This document shows, in pieces, positions 31,530 to 40,199 of a stretch of DNA of 64,000 bases (positions within the stretch are counted from its first letter, which is position 1; every line of letters begins with the position of its first letter). This DNA is from Noviherbaspirillum massiliense JC206. Its GTDB lineage: Bacteria > Pseudomonadota > Gammaproteobacteria > Burkholderiales > Burkholderiaceae_D. Where the stretch lies: contig NZ_HE978634.1 of assembly GCF_000312045.1 (NCBI RefSeq), positions 1,854,098-1,918,097 on the forward strand. Reading direction: 5' to 3'. The notes under the pieces are model-generated. The model saw only the letters and a list, made by a program, of their open reading frames with translations. It was not told where the DNA came from and did not search any database. A program made the position numbers and the translations under genes.

Positions 31530-33526
31530 CATTCCGCCTCGCGCGGGGAGAAGAATGCCTTCGCCACTTCCGCATCCCTCGTCCGCTTGAATGGCGGCAG
31601 GCTCTGCCAGATGCGCCTCCCATACGGCTTGGAGATCAGGCGGGGATCGCAGATCATCAGGACGCCGCGGTCGCTCTCGTCCCGGATCAGCCGCCCTGCT
31701 CCCTGCTTCAGATTGATGATCGCTGCCGGCAACTGGTGATGGACGAAGCCGTTCAATCCCTTCTTTTCCAGTGCCTCAATGCGCGCGGCCAGCACCGGAT
31801 CATCCGGCGGCGAAAATGGCAGTTTGTCGATGATTACCAGGGACAGCGCCTCTCCCCGCACATCCACGCCTTCCCAAAAACTCTGGCTTCCGATCAGCAC
31901 CGCATTGCCGGCGGCGCGAAAGCGATCAAGCAATTCGGTACGTCCTGCCTCACCCTGCACCATCAGCGGAAAAGGCAGCTTGCGCTTTTCGAATTCCTCG
32001 CGCAGGCGTTCCGCGGCGCGATTCACGGCGCGCAGCGTCGTGCACAGCAGGAAGGCACGGCCGCCAGACGCCTCGATCATAGGCAAGGCGGCATCGATGA
32101 CTGCATCGGTATAGTCATAGGAATTTGGTTCCGGAAGATTGTCCGGCACATAGAGCAAACCCTGTTGCCCGTAGTCGAACGGACTGGGCCATGCCTGCGC
32201 CGGCTCGTTCCACAAGCCCATCTGCGATGCGTAATGGTTGAAATCGTTTTTGACCGCGAGCGTCGCCGAAGTGAATATCCACGCACGTGGCGCACCTTCG
32301 CGCTGCTTGCTGAAAATCGGCGCAATCGATAGCGGTGTCTGGTGCAATTGCAGGGAAGATGTAAATGCCTCGATCCAGAACACCCGGTCCTGGCCCGCCG
32401 CGGAACTGCCATCCTCGCCTGCCGCATTCCATTTTTCAAGCTTGGCAACGATATCGACAGCGCGCGTCCGGCATTGCTCGATGGTTTCCGCACGCTCTGC
32501 CTGCTTTTCCAGGACAGCAACCATGCCTTCCAGTTCATCCTTCAGCTTTTCCAAGGCAGGAAAGAACGGACTGGATGGGGCAATCTGATTGACGGCGAGA
32601 CGCACCAGGTCCTGCGGAAAGGCCAGACGCAGATCCCGTGCCGCACGTTCCACCGGAGCGACGACTTTCGGCCACTCCGCGCCATCCCGCGCATGCGCCA
32701 GGCCTTCCGCCAGGACGTCGCGACACAGTTCCAGCACTTGCGACGTCGAGACGGTTTCTCCGAAAAACAGCGTGGCGGTTTCCGGCAGTTGATGTGCTTC
32801 GTCGAAGATGATCGTATTCGCAGACGGAAGCAACTCGGCCACACCGGTGTCCTTGAGAGCCACATCGGCAAAGAACAAATGGTGATTGACCACCACGACA
32901 TCGGCCTGCTGTGCCTCGCGGCGCGCCTTCATGACGAAACAGTCCTGGTAGTACTGGCATTCCGCACCGAGGCAGGTATCGCGGGTGGAGGTAACGAGAT
33001 TCCATACCGTTGCCGACTCCGGCACCTTCGACAGTTCCGCCTTGTCGCCGGTCATCGTGGTCTTCACGAAGCGCGATATTTCCCGCAAATAGCCCACATC
33101 TTCCCGCGCAGTGAGCCTCCCATTCTGCAATGTCCGTTCAAGGTGGAAATGGCAGACGTAATTGGCTCTTCCCTTCAGCAGGGACACGGAAACCGGCGCA
33201 TGGAGCGCCTTGCGCACGGTAGGAATATCGCGCAGGTAAAGCTGATCCTGGAGGTTCTTGGTGCCGGTCGAGACGATCACCTTGCCGCCCCAGAGAAGCG
33301 CAGGCACCAGATAGGCAAACGTCTTGCCGGTCCCGGTGCCCGCCTCGGCGATCAGGGTCTTTTGCTGTGCGATTGCATTCGCGATCGCCTTGGCCATTTC
33401 GGTTTGTGACTGCCGTGGCCGAAAGCCTGCGACTGCCTGACTCAAGGCGCCATTTACGCCAAACAGTTGCTCGATATCGCCATCATGTGTGGCCGGTACA
33501 GGTGAAATAGAAGCGTTTTCGGTCAA
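31529..33526 (-). CDS. DinG/XPD-family ATP-dependent DNA helicase
   Basis: A 665-residue superfamily 2 helicase of the DinG/YoaA type. Walker A is EAGTGTGKT (about 61-69), the DEAH box is IFDEAHQLPE, and motif VI includes GAGRLIRDESDRG. Cysteines in NYVCHF, CLGAECQYYQDC and nearby fit the Fe-S cluster of XPD-like helicases. Such enzymes unwind 5'-3' and help resolve replication or R-loop problems. The only start near the N-terminus is a TTG at 33526 with no clear ribosome binding site. YoaA-like assignment is as likely as DinG. Confidence 0.9.
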   Translation of the reverse strand: MTENASISPVPATHDGDIEQLFGVNGALSQAVAGFRPRQSQTEMAKAIANAIAQQKTLIAEAGTGTGKTFAYLVPALLWGGKVIVSTGTKNLQDQLYLRDIPTVRKALHAPVSVSLLKGRANYVCHFHLERTLQNGRLTAREDVGYLREISRFVKTTMTGDKAELSKVPESATVWNLVTSTRDTCLGAECQYYQDCFVMKARREAQQADVVVVNHHLFFADVALKDTGVAELLPSANTIIFDEAHQLPETATLFFGETVSTSQVLELCRDVLAEGLAHARDGAEWPKVVAPVERAARDLRLAFPQDLVRLAVNQIAPSSPFFPALEKLKDELEGMVAVLEKQAERAETIEQCRTRAVDIVAKLEKWNAAGEDGSSAAGQDRVFWIEAFTSSLQLHQTPLSIAPIFSKQREGAPRAWIFTSATLAVKNDFNHYASQMGLWNEPAQAWPSPFDYGQQGLLYVPDNLPEPNSYDYTDAVIDAALPMIEASGGRAFLLCTTLRAVNRAAERLREEFEKRKLPFPLMVQGEAGRTELLDRFRAAGNAVLIGSQSFWEGVDVRGEALSLVIIDKLPFSPPDDPVLAARIEALEKKGLNGFVHHQLPAAIINLKQGAGRLIRDESDRGVLMICDPRLISKPYGRRIWQSLPPFKRTRDAEVAKAFFSPREAE

Positions 33527-33576
33527 AGCGTCGACAATCTTGGAAGGATGCTATACATACCCATACGGGGAGGATT

Positions 33577-33777
33577 TCAGGCAGGAACGTCGGGCACGAG
33601 TTGCATCTTCAGCAATGTGATATGGTCCTTCAGCTGCAGCTTGCGCTTTTTCAGGCGCCGCAACTGCAATTCGTCATGCAGAGGATCGCGCGCGAGCACT
33701 TCGATCACCATGTCCAGATCACGGTGTTCGACTTCGAGTTCGACGATGCGTCGCCGTATCTCTTCCTGATCGACCAT
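33577..33777 (-). CDS. DUF465 (YdcH-type) small coiled-coil protein
   Basis: A 66-residue, highly charged, probably all-helical protein. It has the DUF465 pattern with a conserved C-terminal RLKKRKLQLKDHI, followed by a short tail. Function is unknown. It lies 50 bases upstream of the helicase gene on the same strand. Confidence 0.82.
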   Translation of the reverse strand: MVDQEEIRRRIVELEVEHRDLDMVIEVLARDPLHDELQLRRLKKRKLQLKDHITLLKMQLVPDVPA

Positions 33778-34078
33778 AATTCGTTAAGGAAGGCTATTTA
33801 TGAGATATTGTAGGACCGCTCGGGCTGGTGTAAAACCGTCACTACGCCCTTCGCACGTTTCCCGGTCACTGCAGTGCAAATTGCCTTTCCAGTGCCGGCA
33901 TACAATTCGCACAAGGCTCGCCGCTTCAACCAAGCAAGTGGCTCGCAGCCTTTCAAAGCTCTCCCGGTTCTCGGCGCAGGATTATCGGATTAATGTAACA
34001 AAAGCCAACAAAGCGGATGTTGAAATTTTCCACATGCAATAATCCGTCGCCAGCCAGAAGTGTAATCCACCCGGACTT
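33778..34078. other. Intergenic region between DUF465 and PP2C genes
   Basis: About 300 bases between divergent genes. It should contain the promoters of both, but I see no convincing -35/-10 pair, repeat or RNA gene. The only open frames are short and without family features. Confidence 0.5.
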
Positions 34079-34885
34079 ATGAGCCAATACAAGATAGAGG
34101 CAGCGACAGGCCAGCATATTGGCGATCGGCAAGAACAGCAGGATCGCGTTGCCCTGTTCGCTTCCCCGCGCGCTCCCGGCTACATGATGGCTGTCGTCGC
34201 AGACGGCATGGGTGGATTGAGCGGCGGCACCCTGGCTGCGGAGCAGGTCATCAGTACCGCGAAGCAGGCATTCGAGGGATTCTCTCCCAAGACGGACAGC
34301 GTCGAAGCCATGCTGACATCGATCGTGCAGGAAGCCCATACCGTCATCAAGCTTACTGCCATTTCCTCAGACAAGAAGCCGCACAGCACGATGGTCGCGT
34401 TGGTGCTGACCCCCGAAAAGAGCGCCTACTGGGTACATGTCGGCGATTCGCGCCTGTATCGCTTCCAGGGGGCAAACTGTATGGAGCGCACGGCCGATCA
34501 TTCCTACACCGCTCAGCTTGCGCAGGAAGGGAAGCTGAGCCGCAAGCAAGCGGAAAATCATCCGCTGTCGAACATGCTGGTCAACATGCTCGGCTCCGAT
34601 TACATCGAGCCGCAAGCCAGTCTGGGCCGTCATGATCAGCTCAAGGCGGGGGATGCATTCCTGCTCTGCTCGGACGGTCTCTGGCACTACTTTTCGGATG
34701 CCGAATTAGGGGTCGCGGTGGCGATGAATTCGCCGCGCCACGCATCGGAGATGCTGATCAACAAAGCGCGCGAACGTGCGACCGGCACGTCCGCGGATAA
34801 CTGCACACTAGCGATTGTCAGGCTGGTCGAGGCGCCGGAAGAAGCCGCAAGCGCCGCTGCCAGAAAAACCCGCCGAACAAGTTGA
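34079..34885 (+). CDS. PP2C-family protein serine/threonine phosphatase
   Basis: A 268-residue phosphatase with the PP2C metal-binding motifs in order: DRQEQQD near residue 17, VADGMGG near 41, HVGDSRLYR near 121, LCSDGLWHY near 199 and DNCTLAI near 241. It is soluble, with no membrane or sensor domain, and ends in a short basic tail. No Hanks-type kinase is adjacent, so its substrate is unknown. It is convergent with the next gene. Confidence 0.92.
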   Translation: MSQYKIEAATGQHIGDRQEQQDRVALFASPRAPGYMMAVVADGMGGLSGGTLAAEQVISTAKQAFEGFSPKTDSVEAMLTSIVQEAHTVIKLTAISSDKKPHSTMVALVLTPEKSAYWVHVGDSRLYRFQGANCMERTADHSYTAQLAQEGKLSRKQAENHPLSNMLVNMLGSDYIEPQASLGRHDQLKAGDAFLLCSDGLWHYFSDAELGVAVAMNSPRHASEMLINKARERATGTSADNCTLAIVRLVEAPEEAASAAARKTRRTS

Positions 34886-34935
34886 TCCTCGAGCGCCGTC
34901 AGGCCTCCCCGACAGTCTGGCCCGTACACCGGTCG

Positions 34936-35685
34936 TCATGGATTGCGTGCAGCTTCCTTGTCAGCCCGCTTCTTGTTCTTCTCCGCCTTCCTTGCTTCCA
35001 CTTCCCGCTGGTGTTCCTGAATCTTGCGGATCTTTCTTTCATAGGCGGCGACATTTTCCGCGCGCTTCTTTGCCTCCGCGGCCACATGGTCAGGATCAGG
35101 TTCCGGCATTGATTTGTGGGCGCGGCTATGCTGCGGCTTGCTTGGTTCCTGGCCCCTTTCCTTGGCATCAGTCTCGGTAGCGGCACCTTTTCCTGCTTCA
35201 GACGGACCGGGGGCAGAATCGGTCCGCGCAGAATTTCCGCTCTGGTCCAACGGATTCGCTCCCCCATCCTGTGCCTGTCGGTTGGCCAGTGCCTGATCGC
35301 GTGCATCTACCTTGGCCTGGCGCTTGAAAGCATTGGCTTCGATTTCCACCGGACGTATCCGCGCAAAGGCAGCACGCCGCCTTTCCTTGGCATCGTCAAT
35401 GCATGCGCTCGCAAAGAAGCGCCCGTAGCAGGCACGTTCCTCCTGGGTGTAGCGCTCCTTGACCGCAGCGCGCGCCTTGCCCGCTTCCGCCAGCGCCTGG
35501 TCTGCGGATTCGACGGTACGGATCGAGCCTGCTGGATAAGCCGATGCGACCCTCGCGGCAGGATCGGCATTTTGTGCCATTGCAGATGACAAGAGCAGTA
35601 AGGCGGCGATGGCCGCGACAGCGCCCGGCAATTTACGTTGGCCGGAAAGACGTGCCGTGTCGGGGCTTAGCAATAAGTTCATCAT
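34936..35685 (-). CDS. Exported Lys/Ala/Glu-rich hypothetical protein
   Basis: I do not recognise a family. The 249-residue protein has an N-terminal signal-like segment (about 20-38, GAVAAIAALLLLSSAMA) ending near AMAQ. A region with two Cys follows (ERACYGRFFASACIDDAKERR, trimmed here), then a Pro/Ser/Gly linker. The highly charged C-terminal helix is predicted coiled coil, with many Lys, Glu and Arg. Its ATG overlaps the zapE stop by 4 bases, so it is co-translated with zapE and may act in envelope or division. The function is an inference only. Confidence 0.7.
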   Translation of the reverse strand: MMNLLLSPDTARLSGQRKLPGAVAAIAALLLLSSAMAQNADPAARVASAYPAGSIRTVESADQALAEAGKARAAVKERYTQEERACYGRFFASACIDDAKERRRAAFARIRPVEIEANAFKRQAKVDARDQALANRQAQDGGANPLDQSGNSARTDSAPGPSEAGKGAATETDAKERGQEPSKPQHSRAHKSMPEPDPDHVAAEAKKRAENVAAYERKIRKIQEHQREVEARKAEKNKKRADKEAARNP

Positions 35686-36779
35686 GCCAGTCTGTCCGCG
35701 ATGTCGCGGCGCTCGGATTCCATGTATTCGGACGATTGCATCTCGATGATTCGCGAAACCGTTCGGTGAAACTCGTTTGAAAGCGTGCCCTCAGTATACA
35801 GTTCATCCGGCTCCACTTCGGCCGACATCAGCAGCTTTACCCTGTGGTCGTACAACACATCGATCAGCCAGGTAAAACGGCGTGCTTCGGACGACATGGC
35901 CGCCGACATGCGGGGCACGCCCGACAGGATGACGGTATGGAACAGGCTGGAAATCTCAAGATAGTCATTCTGCGAGCGCGGCCCGCCGCACAAGGTGGCG
36001 AAATCGAACCAGACCACACTGCCCGCGCGCCGCAAGGCCCTGATCTCGCGCGCTTCGATATGTATGCGCGGATCTTCGTCTTCGGTCTCCGCAAGCTTGG
36101 AAAACGCGGCGCGCAGCGCACGGTCGGATTCCGCATTCAATGGCGTATGATAGGCCGCCACCTGTTGCAAGACCCTCTTCCTGTAATCGATCCCGGCGTC
36201 GATGTTCATCACGTCCAGCTTCTCCTTCAGCAGAGCAATCGTCGGGAGCATGCGGTCCCGATGCAGCCCTTCCGGGTACAGCCCGTCCGGATGATAGTTG
36301 GACGTCATGATGAATGACACACCGTTGTCGAACAATGCCTTCAGGAGGTTGTAGAGGATCATTGCATCGGCGATATCCGACACATGGAATTCGTCGAAGC
36401 AGATCAGGCGATACTTCCTTGCCACACGTCGTGCAACTTCATCCAGCGGATCGGCGCGCCCCTTCAGTTCGTCCAGCTGGTGATGCACTTCACGCATGAA
36501 TTCATGGAAGTGCAAGCGCGTCTTGCGCACCACCGGCACGACCGAATAGAAGCTATCCATCAGAAAGGACTTGCCGCGCCCGACGCCGCCCCACATATAG
36601 ACGCCGCGCGGCACCTCCGGACGGCTGATCAGGCGCATCAGCTTGCTGGACCGCTGGGACTTGAAACGCACCCAATCGTCGTATGCCTGCTGCAAGCGTT
36701 CCACTGCCGCGCGCTGCGCCGGATCGGCCTTGAAACCGCGCTCCGACAGCGCATGTTCGTAATACTCCCGGACGTTCAT
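35682..36779 (-). CDS. zapE: Cell division ATPase ZapE (AFG1/LACE1 family)
   Basis: ZapE is an AAA-type ATPase that binds FtsZ and supports division under stress. The 365-residue protein has Walker A GGVGRGKS (about 64-71), LHFHEFM, Walker B LICFDEFHV, and MTSNYHPDGLYPEGL. A C-terminal segment with RFTWLIDVLYDH follows. It overlaps the downstream exported-protein gene by 4 bases. Confidence 0.93.
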   Translation of the reverse strand: MNVREYYEHALSERGFKADPAQRAAVERLQQAYDDWVRFKSQRSSKLMRLISRPEVPRGVYMWGGVGRGKSFLMDSFYSVVPVVRKTRLHFHEFMREVHHQLDELKGRADPLDEVARRVARKYRLICFDEFHVSDIADAMILYNLLKALFDNGVSFIMTSNYHPDGLYPEGLHRDRMLPTIALLKEKLDVMNIDAGIDYRKRVLQQVAAYHTPLNAESDRALRAAFSKLAETEDEDPRIHIEAREIRALRRAGSVVWFDFATLCGGPRSQNDYLEISSLFHTVILSGVPRMSAAMSSEARRFTWLIDVLYDHRVKLLMSAEVEPDELYTEGTLSNEFHRTVSRIIEMQSSEYMESERRDIADRLA

Positions 36780-36865
36780 GTCGTTCTGCTCGTTTGTTGA
36801 ATTCTTGCTTTTCAGCTCTGCTGAGTGAGCTGCATGAAGTGCATGTCGCCGATCAGGCCAAGGAC

Positions 36866-36895
36866 GAAAAAATGGGCGAGACTGCGCTCGCCCAT
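36866..36895 (-). terminator. Rho-independent terminator of the glycine-rich lipoprotein gene
   Basis: Read on the minus strand, a 9-bp stem (ATGGGCGAG with CTCGCCCAT) and 6-base loop end in TTTTTTCG, about 75 bases after the stop at 36970. Confidence 0.8.
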
Positions 36896-36969
36896 GGAAT
36901 TGCTGATCTCCGACAAAGCAGCTCGATCCAGCTTCTGATCCGGTTGATTTGCTGTTGCCGATCGGCGGC

Positions 36970-37365
36970 TTACTGCGAATTCATTTCGATCGTCACGCGC
37001 GAAGGATAGCCTCCGCCACCCAGCCGCACCGGCACGCTCAAGCCCACACCCACGCCCACATTGCCGCCGCCACCGCCTACGCCCAGGCCAACGCTCGATC
37101 CATACGCACCGGAGGGGCGGAAAATCATTTCGGACGTGCGGTAGCCTTCCTTGTTGCAAACGACATGCAGGTCGCCATTCGCCGGCCCCACCGCTACCGA
37201 ACCAGGCGTCGTGACGGCCCAGTTGCCGCTGTTGGTGCTCACGCTGCAACTGGCACCCGGAATCGCCTGCCCCTTGCTCGCCGTGTCGACCTCGACAATG
37301 CCACCCGATCCTGTCGTTGCGCAAGCTGCAAGTGCAATCGGCAACGCCAGGATCAGGGTGCGCAT
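36970..37365 (-). CDS. Glycine-rich putative lipoprotein
   Basis: A 131-residue protein of unrecognised function. It starts with a lipoprotein signal (MRTLILALPIALAAC) with the likely lipidated Cys at residue 15. The middle has a single-domain region with two Cys (ASCSVSTNSGNW and VVCNKEGY), followed by a Gly/Val-rich stretch (GVGGGGGNVGVGV) and a beta-strand-like C-terminus. The ATG at 37365 gives an exact lipoprotein signal, so the 12-codon upstream extension is rejected. It lies 10 bases after lpdA but has its own terminator. Confidence 0.72.
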   Translation of the reverse strand: MRTLILALPIALAACATTGSGGIVEVDTASKGQAIPGASCSVSTNSGNWAVTTPGSVAVGPANGDLHVVCNKEGYRTSEMIFRPSGAYGSSVGLGVGGGGGNVGVGVGLSVPVRLGGGGYPSRVTIEMNSQ

Positions 37366-37375
37366 GTCCGACTCC

Positions 37376-38803
37376 TCAGAAATTGAGCGAGCGCTTGTCA
37401 ACCGCGAGCGCCGCTTCCTTGGTCGCTTCAGCCAGCGAAGGATGAGCGTGGCAGATGCGCGCGATGTCTTCTGCCGATGCCCGGAATTCCATGGCCACGA
37501 CAGCTTCGGAAATCAGTTCGGACACCATGGGGCCTACCATGTGCACGCCCAGGATTTCATCCGTCTTCGCATCCGCCAGGAATTTGACCATGCCGGAAGT
37601 GTCACCGAGCGCGCGGGCACGTCCGTTGGCCATGAAGGGGAAGGTGCCAGCCTTGTAGGCGACGCCTTCGGCTTTCAACTGCTGCTCGGTCTTGCCGACC
37701 CAGGCAATTTCCGGAGAAGTATAGATGACCCAGGGAATCGTGTTGAAGTTGACATGCCCATGCTGGCCGGCGATGCGCTCGGCAACCGCGACACCCTCTT
37801 CTTCTGCCTTGTGGGCCAGCATCGGGCCGCGCACTACGTCGCCCACCGCCCATACGTTCGGAAGATTCGTCCGGCAATCCCCATCGACAGAAATGAAGCC
37901 ACGATCGTCCAGCTTCAATCCAATTCCTTCGGCATTCAAGCCGTTGGTGTTCGGCACCCGTCCAATGGAAACGATCAGCTTGTCAAACACCGCCTTTTGG
38001 GCATTGCCCTTCTCGTCGGTGTATTCCACGCTGACATTGTTCTGCCCAGGCGTGATTGCACCGATCTTGACGCCAAGCTGGATCGCCAGACCCTGCTTGG
38101 TCAGCAGCTTGTGCGCTTCCTTGGCGATCTGCTCATCGACTGCGCCGAGGAAGGTCGGCAAGGCTTCCAGAACCGTCACTTCGGCACCGAGACGGCGCCA
38201 CACGCTGCCCATTTCCAGGCCAATCACGCCGGCACCGATGATGCCCAGCTTCTTCGGCACGGCCTCGATGGACAGGGCGCCGTCATTCGACAGCACCAGC
38301 TTTTCATCGAAGGCAACATCGGACAAGGCGCGCGCGTTCGAACCCGTCGCAACGATGACGTGCTTGCCGCTGATGGTTTCTTCGCCCGCCCCGGCAATCT
38401 TGATCTCGTATCCGCCGTCGGAGCTCTTCACGAAAGAACCGCGACCATGGAAAAAGCTGACCTTGTTCTTCTTGAACAGGTACAGAATGCCGTCGTTGTT
38501 CTGCTTCACGACGGTGTTTTTGCGTGCCAGCATCTTGCCAACATTCAGGCCAAGGTTCTTGACCTCGATACCGTGTTCGGCAAATCCATGCCCTGCATGC
38601 TCGTAATATTCCGACGATTGCAGCAGTGCTTTCGAGGGAATGCATCCGACATTGGTGCAGGTGCCGCCCGGTGCCGGGCCGCCCTTCTCGTTTTTCCATT
38701 CGTCGATACACGCCGTGCTGAAACCCAATTGCGCAGCGCGAATGGCCGCCACATAGCCACCGGGTCCGGCACCGATGACGATTACATCAAAATTTTTAGA
38801 CAT
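37376..38803 (-). CDS. lpdA: Dihydrolipoyl dehydrogenase (E3)
   Basis: E3 reoxidises the lipoyl arm of the 2-oxoglutarate dehydrogenase complex and makes NADH. The 475-residue flavoprotein has the FAD motif [16 protein letters not shown], the redox disulfide [13 protein letters not shown], the NAD motif [13 protein letters not shown] and the C-terminal catalytic [11 protein letters not shown]. It has no N-terminal lipoyl domain. It follows sucB by 76 bases, so it is probably the E3 dedicated to this complex. Confidence 0.95.
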   Translation of the reverse strand: MSKNFDVIVIGAGPGGYVAAIRAAQLGFSTACIDEWKNEKGGPAPGGTCTNVGCIPSKALLQSSEYYEHAGHGFAEHGIEVKNLGLNVGKMLARKNTVVKQNNDGILYLFKKNKVSFFHGRGSFVKSSDGGYEIKIAGAGEETISGKHVIVATGSNARALSDVAFDEKLVLSNDGALSIEAVPKKLGIIGAGVIGLEMGSVWRRLGAEVTVLEALPTFLGAVDEQIAKEAHKLLTKQGLAIQLGVKIGAITPGQNNVSVEYTDEKGNAQKAVFDKLIVSIGRVPNTNGLNAEGIGLKLDDRGFISVDGDCRTNLPNVWAVGDVVRGPMLAHKAEEEGVAVAERIAGQHGHVNFNTIPWVIYTSPEIAWVGKTEQQLKAEGVAYKAGTFPFMANGRARALGDTSGMVKFLADAKTDEILGVHMVGPMVSELISEAVVAMEFRASAEDIARICHAHPSLAEATKEAALAVDKRSLNF

Positions 38804-38879
38804 ATCCTGGCCTGAAAACCGCAATTCTCTAGGGATACCGGCTGCGGCGACGAATTGTGCCGCAGCCTGGGCGCTTTAC

Positions 38880-40139
38880 TTACAGATCCAGCAACAGACG
38901 GGCCGGATCTTCCAGCGCTTCTTTCATCGCGACCAGACCCAGTACGGCTTCGCGGCCATCGATGATGCGGTGGTCGTAAGACATGGCGAGGAAGTTGATC
39001 GGACGGATCACGATCTGACCCTTCTCAACGACAGGACGCTCCTTGGTCGCATGCACGCCGAGAATCGCCGATTGGGGAGGATTGATGATCGGTGTCGACA
39101 GCATCGAACCGAACACGCCACCATTGGAAATAGAGAAGGTGCCGCCCGTGAGTTCTTCCAGCGTCAGCTTGCCGTCCTTGGCTTTCGCGCCGAACTCTGC
39201 GATCTTCTTCTCGATTTCGGCGATAGTCATCTGATCCGCATCGCGCAGGATAGGCACTACCAGGCCGCGCGGCGAACCGACGGCGATACCGATATCGAAG
39301 TAACCGTGGTAGACGATATCGTTGCCATCTACCGAAGCGTTCAGGATCGGGTACTTCTTCAGCGCAGCGACTGCCGCCTTGACGAAGAAGGACATGAAGC
39401 CAAGCTTGACGCCGTGCTCCTTCTCGAACTTGTCCTTGTACTTGTTGCGCAGGTCCATGACCGGCTGCATATTGACTTCGTTGAAGGTCGTCAGGATGGC
39501 ATTGGTGGACTGGGATTGCAGCAAGCGCTCGGCGATGCGGGCACGCAGGCGGCTCATCGGCACCCGCTCTTCCGGTCGGTTGGCAAGGCCTTTCAGGTTC
39601 ACCGGCGCAGCCACTTGTTGCAGTGCAGGTTTTGCCGCAGGTGCGGGAATGGGAGCAGGCGCTGCCTTGTTTTCCAGTGCGGTGATGACATCGCCCTTGA
39701 GAATGCGGCCATCCTTGCCGCTGCCAGCAACCTGACCCGCTGCGAGATTATTATCAGCCAGCATTTTCGCGGCAGCCGGCATGGCAACAGGAGATCCTGC
39801 GTTCGATGCAGTCACTTCAGCAGTTACCGGTGCGGCGGCCTTTGCCGCAGCTGCCACGGGAGCCGCGGCGGCGGCAGGAGCGGCCGCACCAGCCTTGGCT
39901 TCGGTATCGATCTTCGCGATCACTTCGCCCGCGACAACGGTGCTGCCATCGCCCTTGATGACTTCGGTAATGACACCGCTATCCGGTGCCGGCAACTCAA
40001 GCACCACCTTGTCCGTCTCGATGTCGATCAGGTTCTCGTCGCGGGTGACTGCATCGCCCACCTTCTTATGCCACTGCAGCAGCGTCGCCTCGGCGACGGA
40101 TTCGGACAACTGCGGGACTTTTACTTCAAGTATTGCCAT
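38880..40139 (-). CDS. sucB: 2-oxoglutarate dehydrogenase E2 (dihydrolipoyl succinyltransferase)
   Basis: E2 forms the core of the 2-oxoglutarate dehydrogenase complex and makes succinyl-CoA. The 419-residue protein has one lipoyl domain with the modified Lys in ETDKVVLE (about residue 43) and an Ala/Pro linker. The peripheral-subunit-binding domain follows (MPAAAKMLADNNL), then the acyltransferase domain with the catalytic SYDHRIIDGREAV. The ATG at 40139 gives the family start MAILEVKVPQLSE; a 16-codon upstream extension is not needed. Confidence 0.96.
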   Translation of the reverse strand: MAILEVKVPQLSESVAEATLLQWHKKVGDAVTRDENLIDIETDKVVLELPAPDSGVITEVIKGDGSTVVAGEVIAKIDTEAKAGAAAPAAAAAPVAAAAKAAAPVTAEVTASNAGSPVAMPAAAKMLADNNLAAGQVAGSGKDGRILKGDVITALENKAAPAPIPAPAAKPALQQVAAPVNLKGLANRPEERVPMSRLRARIAERLLQSQSTNAILTTFNEVNMQPVMDLRNKYKDKFEKEHGVKLGFMSFFVKAAVAALKKYPILNASVDGNDIVYHGYFDIGIAVGSPRGLVVPILRDADQMTIAEIEKKIAEFGAKAKDGKLTLEELTGGTFSISNGGVFGSMLSTPIINPPQSAILGVHATKERPVVEKGQIVIRPINFLAMSYDHRIIDGREAVLGLVAMKEALEDPARLLLDL

Positions 40140-40199
40140 GTAACGCTCCGTTTCGGGTTGTTCGGGCGGCATGCCAGCTTCTGACATGCCGTCGGGTCA

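Noticed and set aside
36794-37009. Plus-strand 71-codon frame upstream of the glycine-rich lipoprotein terminator
   Set aside because: It overlaps a minus-strand terminator and gene end, and shows no conserved features.
37151-38815. Long plus-strand frame (554 codons) opposite lpdA
   Set aside because: It is antisense to a complete lipoamide dehydrogenase gene and has no domain of its own.
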